This document shows, in pieces, positions 58,437 to 64,000 of a stretch of 64,000 nt of DNA. The number at the start of each line of letters is the position of its first letter. Position 1 is the first letter of the stretch. The notes beneath the pieces are model-generated. The model had not been told where the DNA came from. It saw only the letters and a list, made by a program, of their open reading frames with translations, and ran no database searches. Source of the stretch: Acidobacteriota bacterium. GTDB lineage: Bacteria; Acidobacteriota; Polarisedimenticolia; Polarisedimenticolales; Polarisedimenticolaceae. A program made the position numbers and the translations under genes. The DNA lies in contig JAOTYK010000002.1 in NCBI GenBank assembly GCA_029861955.1, forward strand, positions 124,001 through 188,000, written 5' to 3'.

Positions 58437-60275
58437 TCAGTCCAGTGCAAACTGGGCCTTGTACCGATCCACGTCCGGCACCTCGCCCTCGGGTTGCTGA
58501 TCCTTCAGAAGAATGATGTTCTCGAGAACAAGCACATCCATATGAGTGCCCATGAAACAGCGATACGCATCCTGCGGCGTGCAGACGATCGGTTCCCCTC
58601 GGATGTTGAAGCTGGTATTGATAAGGACCGGACAGCCGGTCCGAGCGTGGAACTTCTTCAACAGTTGATAGAACCGAGGGTGACGATCGGCGTCGATGGT
58701 CTGGACTCGGGCCGAATCATCGACGTGAGTCACGGCGGGGATGGTCGACCGCGGTACCTTCAGGCGGTCGAATCCCGTGAGGTCCTTGTTCTCGCCCGTA
58801 GGCTCGACTCGTCGCTTTTCGGCCACATCGGCGACCAGCAACATGTACGGGCTGTCCTCGTTGTCGCGCACGGCGAACCATTCACTCGCGTGTTCGCGGA
58901 GAACGGCCGGTGCGAAAGGGCGGAAAGACTCGCGGAACTTGATCTTTAGATTCATCGTCGACTGCATCTCGGTTGACCGGGCGTCGCCCAGGATGGAACG
59001 GGCGCCAAGCGCGCGCGGCCCGAACTCCATCCGACCGGCGAAGTGTCCGACGATTTTCTGTTGATCGAGCAATTCCGCCACTCGATCGAGTGCACGATTT
59101 TCACCGTCGTAACGCTCGTACTTTGCGCCAACGCTGTCGAGAAATCGGACGATCGATGTTTCCTCGTGACGCGGACCCAGCAACGATCCCTGCTGGAAGT
59201 CGGCACGACCGGCGGGGTCTCGCTTTCCATCGGTCAACTGGTGCCAGACGAACAGTGCCGCGCCCAGCGCGCCCCCTGCATCACCGGCGGCGGGCTGGAT
59301 CCAGATGTCGTCGAAGATCCGCTCACGCAGGATCTTGCCGTTCCCTACACAGTTGAGTGCCACGCCGCCCGCCATCACCAGGTTGCGCATCCCCGTCGTC
59401 TTGCGCAGATGACGCGCGCTACGCAACATCACCTCCTCGGTGACGGCCTGGATTGACGCGCCGATGTCCATCTCCCGCTGGGTAAGTTCGCTCTCGGGTT
59501 TTCGCGGCGGCCCATCAAACAACTGATCCATCTTCGGGCCGGTCATCGTCAGTCCCTGGCAGTAGTTGAAATAGGACATGTCCATCCGGAACGAACCGTC
59601 CTCCTTGAGGTCCAGCAGGTTGTCCAGGATCCGGTCCTTGTAGCGCGGTACGCCGTAGGGCGCCAGCCCCATCAACTTGTACTCGCCCGAGTTGACCCGG
59701 AAGCCGGTGAAGTAGGTGAACGCCGAGTAGAGCAACCCTAGAGAGTGGGGGAACTGGAGCTCGTGTGTCAGTTCGATGCGATTGCCACGGCCGATCCCGT
59801 AGCTCGCCGTCGCCCACTCGCCGACACCGTCGAGCGTCAAGATTGCTGCCTCTTCGAACGGCGAAGGGAAGAAGGCGCTGGCGGCGTGCGATTCGTGGTG
59901 TTCGGTGAAGATGTAGCGGCCCTTGTAGGCCTTATTCAGGCCGCGATCCATCTCTCGCGGGAGGTGTAGCTTCTGTTTCAGCCACAGAGGCATCGCCTTC
60001 AGGAACGAGCGGAAGCCGAGCGGTGCGTAACCGAAATAGGTCTCGAGGAGTCTTTCAAACTTCAGGAGTGGCTTGTCATAGAACGCCACCGCGTCCAGTT
60101 CTTCGGCACTTATCCCGGCTTCCCGGAGGCAGTATTCGATGGCGTTGACGGGGAAGCGATCGTCGTGCTTCTTGCGACTGAACCGCTCCTCCTGGGCTGC
60201 GGCGACGATCTCGCCGTCGCGTACCAGTGCGGCCGCACTGTCGTGATAGAACGCCGATACGCCTAGAACATCCAC
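58437..60275 (-). CDS. O-carbamoyltransferase (NodU/CmcH/TobZ family)
   Basis: 612 residues. It uses carbamoyl phosphate and ATP to carbamoylate a hydroxyl of a sugar or other product. N-terminal Kae1-like domain: SAFYHDSAAALV and TEHHESHAASAFFPSPFEEA (metal-binding His) and ILTLDGVGEWATAS; C-terminal domain with GRMEFGPRALGARSIL, FRPFAPAVLREHA and TGCPVLINTSFNIRGEPIVC. GTG 60275 is chosen because GGAGG precedes it by 5 nt; a TTG at 60287 is possible. The membrane partners downstream suggest the acceptor is an envelope or exported glycan (inference). Confidence 0.93.
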   Translation of the reverse strand: MDVLGVSAFYHDSAAALVRDGEIVAAAQEERFSRKKHDDRFPVNAIEYCLREAGISAEELDAVAFYDKPLLKFERLLETYFGYAPLGFRSFLKAMPLWLKQKLHLPREMDRGLNKAYKGRYIFTEHHESHAASAFFPSPFEEAAILTLDGVGEWATASYGIGRGNRIELTHELQFPHSLGLLYSAFTYFTGFRVNSGEYKLMGLAPYGVPRYKDRILDNLLDLKEDGSFRMDMSYFNYCQGLTMTGPKMDQLFDGPPRKPESELTQREMDIGASIQAVTEEVMLRSARHLRKTTGMRNLVMAGGVALNCVGNGKILRERIFDDIWIQPAAGDAGGALGAALFVWHQLTDGKRDPAGRADFQQGSLLGPRHEETSIVRFLDSVGAKYERYDGENRALDRVAELLDQQKIVGHFAGRMEFGPRALGARSILGDARSTEMQSTMNLKIKFRESFRPFAPAVLREHASEWFAVRDNEDSPYMLLVADVAEKRRVEPTGENKDLTGFDRLKVPRSTIPAVTHVDDSARVQTIDADRHPRFYQLLKKFHARTGCPVLINTSFNIRGEPIVCTPQDAYRCFMGTHMDVLVLENIILLKDQQPEGEVPDVDRYKAQFALD

Positions 60276-60335
60276 CCAATCCTCCAAAATGGCGAGGGGA
60301 TTGTAACAGGCGGACGCTCTTGTGCCTCCCCCGCT

Positions 60336-61040
60336 TTACCAGACGCTGACTGGGCAACAACCGACACCCGCGCCGGAGGTCACGATGCAGCGCAGCGCAG
60401 AGATCACGGCCGGCGCAAGAAGATGCACGCAAGGCAAGTGCCCCTGCTCCCGAACGCACTCGTCGTGTTGCAGGCAGGCGTCGGAGCAGACCGTGCAACC
60501 CGGACATCCGAGCCCACAGCAACCACCACAGCCGCTGGAGGGGTCGCGGCAGGTCTGACAGTCCACACGGGGTCGGATCGGACGGGTCGCGGTCTCGAAC
60601 GCCTGCCCCTGAACGACGATCGCCTGAACGAGAACCTGATCGTAGCGATCGGCTTCTTGCCGGATTCGTCGGGTCAATTGCTCTACATGCCCGGGCACCG
60701 GCCCCGTCATGAGGTCGCGGAAGGTCTTCTCGCTCTGCGGCGAACGCCCCTGATCGGGGTCGAGACCCGCAAGTCGAAACGTGCCACGCTGAGTCACGCG
60801 ATCGTAGCGAAGTTCCGTGATCGGCAAGGACGAACCGTCGTAGAGTGCCGCGACGAGGATCCGGCCATCGTCACAGGCCGTGAATTGCAGTTGCCCGTCG
60901 ATCTGCCCGCGGATCCCCGCGCCGGAGCAGTCCGGGTCGTTCTCCATCCTGAATTGGCTCTCTTCGGCCGACGCCGACACGATCGAGACGAGCAGACTGG
61001 CCACCCAGAGCCCGATCCGTCTTACACGCTGAATTTCCAT
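60336..61040 (-). CDS. secreted Cys-rich protein with phospholipase A2-like CxxHDxC motif
   Basis: 234 residues. Signal peptide LWVASLLVSIVSASAEE. Residues 35-155 have no clear family (FTACDDGRILVAALYDGSSL). Residues 161-229 contain 14 cysteines, and within them CCGLGCPGCTVCSDACLQHD at 174-193 followed by E-C195. The CC-G-L-G-C stretch and C189-x-x-H192-D193-x-C195 look like the calcium loop and catalytic His-Asp of secreted phospholipase A2. If real, it would be a secreted lipase-like protein; the distal catalytic Asp is not evident. ATG 61040 has GGGAG at about 7 nt. Divergent from the cupin operon. Confidence 0.72.
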   Translation of the reverse strand: MEIQRVRRIGLWVASLLVSIVSASAEESQFRMENDPDCSGAGIRGQIDGQLQFTACDDGRILVAALYDGSSLPITELRYDRVTQRGTFRLAGLDPDQGRSPQSEKTFRDLMTGPVPGHVEQLTRRIRQEADRYDQVLVQAIVVQGQAFETATRPIRPRVDCQTCRDPSSGCGGCCGLGCPGCTVCSDACLQHDECVREQGHLPCVHLLAPAVISALRCIVTSGAGVGCCPVSVW

Positions 61041-61150
61041 TCCGACGCTCCCGCTGGAGGTCGAGACCCGAACGACGACGTTAACCTGCTTCATCACGGA
61101 GGCCACGGCCTCCGCCGACGCCGAGTTGTCGCCCGGCAACATCACCGGGA

Positions 61151-61179
61151 TATACTGGACAACTTGGCGAACCGCCAAG
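61151..61179 (+). promoter_or_regulatory. putative promoter -10 and 5'-terminal hairpin of the cupin operon
   Basis: TATACT (61151-61156) may be a -10; TTGTCG at 61126-61131 is a plausible but distantly spaced (19 nt) -35. The predicted start, about 61163, coincides with a perfect 7-bp hairpin CTTGGCG-AAC-CGCCAAG (61163-61179), followed by the GGAGG site at 61186-61190. The stem could protect the mRNA 5' end or act as an operator. Confidence 0.4.
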
Positions 61180-61196
61180 ACTCACGGAGGCAGCCC

Positions 61197-61721
61197 ATGA
61201 TCGAGGAGAAGGACGGTTGGCATATCGTCAACGTCAAGGACGCCCGCTGGTTCGGCGGCGCGACCAAATTTGGTAGCGCCTGCAACTTCGAGACCGAGAG
61301 CGGAAGATTCGAAGAGTTCGGTGTCAACCTGTTCCGACTCGAGCCGGGCAAACCCAACTGCCGTTACCATCGCGAGAGCGGGCAGGAGGGGTTCCTGGTG
61401 CTCTCAGGTCGCTGCAAGGTATTGATCAACGAGGAAGAACATGCGCTGAAGGCGTGGGACTACTTCCATTGCCCGGCCGGCGTCAGTCATGTCTTCATCG
61501 GAGATGGAGACGGCCCGAGCGTGTTGTTGGCCATTGGCGCACGCGGCTCGGACGTCGCACTCTGGTATCCGACCAGTGCTCTTGCTGCATCCCATGGCGC
61601 CGAGACGCCGGAAGCGACGGACAACCCTCGAGTGGCGTACGGCGACCTGCCGGGCCGCGAGGCGATCGATCCACCTGCCTGGCCTCCGTCCGCGGGTGGT
61701 GACGAAGGAGTAGACAGATGA
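61197..61721 (+). CDS. cupin-domain protein
   Basis: 174 residues, single cupin fold: motif 1 PGKPNCRYHRESGQEGFLVL (metal His/Glu) and motif 2 HALKAWDYFHCPAGVSHVFI. Cytoplasmic. Cupins hold a metal and serve as isomerases, dioxygenases or binding proteins; which one cannot be told. ATG 61197 follows GGAGG at about 7 nt. It heads a coupled four-gene operon (cupin - LTxxQ protein - alcohol dehydrogenase - alpha/beta-hydrolase) joined by ATGA overlaps. Confidence 0.87.
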   Translation: MIEEKDGWHIVNVKDARWFGGATKFGSACNFETESGRFEEFGVNLFRLEPGKPNCRYHRESGQEGFLVLSGRCKVLINEEEHALKAWDYFHCPAGVSHVFIGDGDGPSVLLAIGARGSDVALWYPTSALAASHGAETPEATDNPRVAYGDLPGREAIDPPAWPPSAGGDEGVDR

Positions 61722-62122
61722 AGAAGAGTGCATGGCTATTGGTGGCGTTACTCATCGGAGCGACGACGGTCGTCGTCGGGCAGGAACGTGGCCGAAACCC
61801 TCGTCTCCCCGAGAACCGGCTTGAAAAGATGGAAACCCGTCTGACGTTGACCGCGGAACAGATGGATGAGGTTCGACCTATCATCGAGAAGAGCTGGAAC
61901 GACTCGACGAAGTTGCGGGAATCCACTCGAGGGAGCGGCTCGTCACCCGAATCCATCAAGAAGATGCGAGACGAGATGGACGCGCTGCAGCAGAACACAC
62001 GCAAGCAGCTTGCCGAGATCCTCACCGGGGAGCAATTGGCAGAGTACGACCGGATGACGCAGGAAGAGCGCGAAGAGATGCGTCAGCGCCGTCGGCGCAG
62101 GATGCGCCGAGAGGAATCATGA
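61718..62122 (+). CDS. periplasmic LTxxQ (Spy-like) protein
   Basis: 134 residues. Signal peptide WLLVALLIGATTVVVGQ, then helices containing MRETRLTLTAEQMDEV-like (LTLTAEQMDEVRPIIEK) and LAEILTGEQLAEYDRM, and an Arg-rich end (RQRRRRRMRREES). Both LTxxQ motifs are present. Third such protein in the window. It overlaps the cupin gene and the dehydrogenase gene (ATGA at both ends), so its expression is tied to theirs; a periplasmic chaperone in an aldehyde-stress operon would be unusual. Confidence 0.82.
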   Translation: MKKSAWLLVALLIGATTVVVGQERGRNPRLPENRLEKMETRLTLTAEQMDEVRPIIEKSWNDSTKLRESTRGSGSSPESIKKMRDEMDALQQNTRKQLAEILTGEQLAEYDRMTQEEREEMRQRRRRRMRREES

Positions 62123-63237
62123 AGATACAAGCCGCGGTTCTAGAGGAGTTTGGTCAACCGCTGCAGATCCAGAGTCTGGAGTTGGGCGACCCACAGTCCG
62201 GTGAGGTGCGCGTCAAGATTGAGGCCTGCGGTGTTTGCCATACGGATCTGTACACCGCCAGCGGTGCGGACCCCAGCGGGTATGCCCCGTGTGTCCTCGG
62301 TCACGAGGGTGCCGGCGTGGTGGATGCCGTCGGCGACGGTGTAACCTCGGTGAAACCGGGCGATCACGTCGTGACTCTCTTCTCCCCTGAATGTGGTGAG
62401 TGCGTTCATTGCCGTTCCGGCAAGACCAACATCTGCATGGCGATCCGCGACACACAGGGAAGAGGTTGCATGCCCGACGGGACGCCTCGTCTCTCGAGAG
62501 ATGGCGAACCCATTCGACACTTCATGGGAACGTCGACGTTCGCCGAGTACACCGTGATGCCGGAGATCGCTCTGGCGAAGGTTCACCCGGAAGCGCCGAT
62601 GGAACAGATCTGTCTACTCGCATGTGGCGCGACGACCGGGATCGCCGCCGCGATGTGGAAGGCCGAAGTCGAAGCCGGTGCAACGGTGGCGGTCTTCGGT
62701 ATGGGCATGGTCGGACTTGGTGCGGTCGTCGGCGCGCGGCTGCAGAACGCCGGCCGAATCATCGCTGTCGATCTTTCTCGTGATCGTCTCGAGGCGGCAC
62801 GACCCTTCGGCGTTACCGACACGATCCTCGTCGGCGAGGACACCGATGATCCGGTGGCGGCGATCCAGGAGATGACCGACGGATTCGGTGCGGACTACAC
62901 CTTCGAAGCCACCGGCAACGTCGCGGTCATGGGTCAGGCGGTCGAGGCGGCACGAATGGGGTGGGGGATCTGCACCGTGTTGGGTGTCGCCGGCAAGGGC
63001 GAGGCCCTGCAGATCGTCCCGCGCAACCTGATCACCGGTCGTCGTGTACAGGGTGGCAGCTTCGGTGGCGCGCGTGGCCGTACGCATGTTCCGCAGCTGG
63101 TTCAGATGATGGTCGACGGTAAACTGGATCTGGGCCCATTCGTCTCTCATCGTGTCGGCCTCGATGACGTGAACCACGCGTTCGAGCTGATGGAACGACA
63201 GGACGGAATCCGCTCGGTCATTACGTTCGACGGATGA
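62119..63237 (+). CDS. zinc-dependent class III alcohol dehydrogenase (S-(hydroxymethyl)glutathione dehydrogenase-like)
   Basis: 372 residues, the class III ADH length. Catalytic zinc: GVCHTDLYT (Cys), LGHEGAGVV (His-Glu) and ACGATTG (Cys). Structural zinc four-Cys lobe: ECGECVHCRSGKTNIC. NAD site: VAVFGMGMVGLGAVVGARLQ. The nearest relatives oxidise hydroxymethyl-glutathione or other thiol adducts, or general alcohols; the exact substrate is uncertain. It overlaps both neighbours by ATGA. Confidence 0.93.
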   Translation: MKIQAAVLEEFGQPLQIQSLELGDPQSGEVRVKIEACGVCHTDLYTASGADPSGYAPCVLGHEGAGVVDAVGDGVTSVKPGDHVVTLFSPECGECVHCRSGKTNICMAIRDTQGRGCMPDGTPRLSRDGEPIRHFMGTSTFAEYTVMPEIALAKVHPEAPMEQICLLACGATTGIAAAMWKAEVEAGATVAVFGMGMVGLGAVVGARLQNAGRIIAVDLSRDRLEAARPFGVTDTILVGEDTDDPVAAIQEMTDGFGADYTFEATGNVAVMGQAVEAARMGWGICTVLGVAGKGEALQIVPRNLITGRRVQGGSFGGARGRTHVPQLVQMMVDGKLDLGPFVSHRVGLDDVNHAFELMERQDGIRSVITFDG

Positions 63238-63983
63238 TCGATACGATTCGAAACGTCCAGGGCGAGTCGCTGGACTTCACCTACTCCCCCGCCGAAGACG
63301 GTCACGCGACGGTCATCATCGGACATGGGGTGACCGCCAACAAGGACCGCGCCTGGGCCGTTGCGCTGCACGACGCGCTGCAGGCGGCCGGATTCGGAGC
63401 GTTTCGATTCTCGTTCAGCGGGAACGGCGCGTCGGAGGGCGACTTCCGGGACTCGACGATCCACAAGGAGGTCTCGGACCTCGGATCGGTCCTCGACGAG
63501 CTGCAGCGGGCCGGGATTCGTTTCCTGGCCTATGCCGGTCATAGCATGGGAGGGGCGGTGGGTGTGCTGCGCGCCGCCATCGACCCGCGAATCCGGGCGC
63601 TCGTTTCACTGGCCGGGATGGTTCACACGGCGGACTTCGCCGAGCGGAAGTTTGCGGGACTCACGCCGGGCAAGGATCTGATGTGGGACAAACCCGAATG
63701 TCCCCTGTCCCGGGACTTCCTCGACGTCATGCAAGAGATCGACAGCGTGTTGCCCCGGGCGAGCTCCCTTCGTTGCCCATGGTTACTGGTACACGGCACC
63801 GATGACACCGTCGTACCCCATGACGAATCGTCGCAGATCGCGACGGCGGTTCCGATCGTGAAACAGGTTTCGATGGACGGCGCGGATCATCTATTTACGG
63901 GTCACGAGACTCAGATGGCCGAGCACGTGGTTGTGTGGCTCCGTGATGTCATGTTCGCCGTCGATCCTTCGCTACCCGAATAG
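63234..63983 (+). CDS. alpha/beta-hydrolase
   Basis: 249 residues. Oxyanion region IIGHGVTANKDRAW, nucleophile AYAGHSMGGAVGVL, Asp in LVHGTDDTVVPHDE and His in MDGADHLFTGHE. The family contains esterases and thioesterases. Coupled by ATGA to the dehydrogenase gene, it may hydrolyse the thioester product of that enzyme, as S-formylglutathione hydrolase does, though its sequence is not of the FrmB type. The remaining 17 bases of the window hold no gene. Confidence 0.9.
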   Translation: MIDTIRNVQGESLDFTYSPAEDGHATVIIGHGVTANKDRAWAVALHDALQAAGFGAFRFSFSGNGASEGDFRDSTIHKEVSDLGSVLDELQRAGIRFLAYAGHSMGGAVGVLRAAIDPRIRALVSLAGMVHTADFAERKFAGLTPGKDLMWDKPECPLSRDFLDVMQEIDSVLPRASSLRCPWLLVHGTDDTVVPHDESSQIATAVPIVKQVSMDGADHLFTGHETQMAEHVVVWLRDVMFAVDPSLPE

Positions 63984-64000
63984 TAATTGCGTTTACGGAT

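Noticed and set aside
60423-61196. N-terminal extension of the cupin gene's frame by about 258 residues.
   Set aside because: It is antisense to the Cys-rich protein gene; the strong ribosome site at 61186-61190 marks the true cupin start.

Overview
This window reads as a GC-rich (roughly 60-65 %) chromosome segment of a Gram-negative, free-living bacterium, most likely an Acidobacteriota-type lineage (my guess is a Thermoanaerobaculia/Polarisedimenticolia-like genome). The guess rests on the mix of lipoproteins and large secreted proteins with thrombospondin-3 calcium repeats and fibronectin-like tails, the NtrC-type regulators and the SxtJ/DUF5989 carbamoyltransferase cluster. No 16S or phylogenetic marker was compared, so it is an inference. 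Coding density is high, with about 57 genes, one tRNA, and many ATGA or TGATG translational couplings.

Left part (1-9.2 kb): the 5' end of a sigma-70 family factor, an M48 metalloprotease lipoprotein, then a DUF885 peptidase - glycosyltransferase - sulfotransferase run, an endonuclease/exonuclease/phosphatase protein and a patatin-like lipase. From 9.2 to 16.4 kb, on the minus strand, lies a self-contained six-gene operon: HlyD adaptor, ABC ATPase, two FtsX/MacB-type permeases, an NtrC-type sigma-54 activator and an intramembrane-type histidine kinase. It has a textbook sigma-54 promoter and an upstream palindrome, and its regulator appears to start at AUU. This is the best candidate for a little-described system in the window.

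16.4-24.2 kb: three large secreted proteins (PQQ-type propeller fused to an esterase-like domain; YncE-like propeller fused to a di-heme c-type cytochrome; a thrombospondin-3 protein). 24.4-28.5 kb: a TroABCD-like manganese/zinc importer. One permease carries a complete DtxR/MntR-like metal-sensor domain, the other carries a winged helix, and the operon seems leaderless with a 16-bp palindrome across its start codon.

28.5-37.6 kb: small cytoplasmic genes and secreted enzymes (PD-(D/E)XK nuclease, GYD, GFA, spondin/CHRD, SGNH-TPR, PAP2, M23, alpha/beta hydrolase, a 38-residue membrane protein, an Ig-like protein). 37.8-46.4 kb: a subtilase and a metallophosphoesterase flank an ECF sigma / anti-sigma / LTxxQ periplasmic-protein operon. 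46.4-47.8 kb is accessory: a truncated nucleotidyltransferase, a Cys-rich four-repeat secreted protein, a pair of 55-bp repeats, competing hairpins and tRNA-Asn.

47.9-64 kb: a DUF5668 membrane protein; the conserved amidase - GerMN - murI - rph - rdgB operon; a MoaD-like/BNR pair; a Tat amidohydrolase; a second EEP hydrolase; the carbamoyltransferase - SxtJ - DUF5989 - kinase cluster; a Cys-rich secreted protein with a phospholipase A2-like CxxHDxC motif; and a coupled cupin - LTxxQ - class III alcohol dehydrogenase - hydrolase operon. No complete transposase, prophage or CRISPR array was seen.
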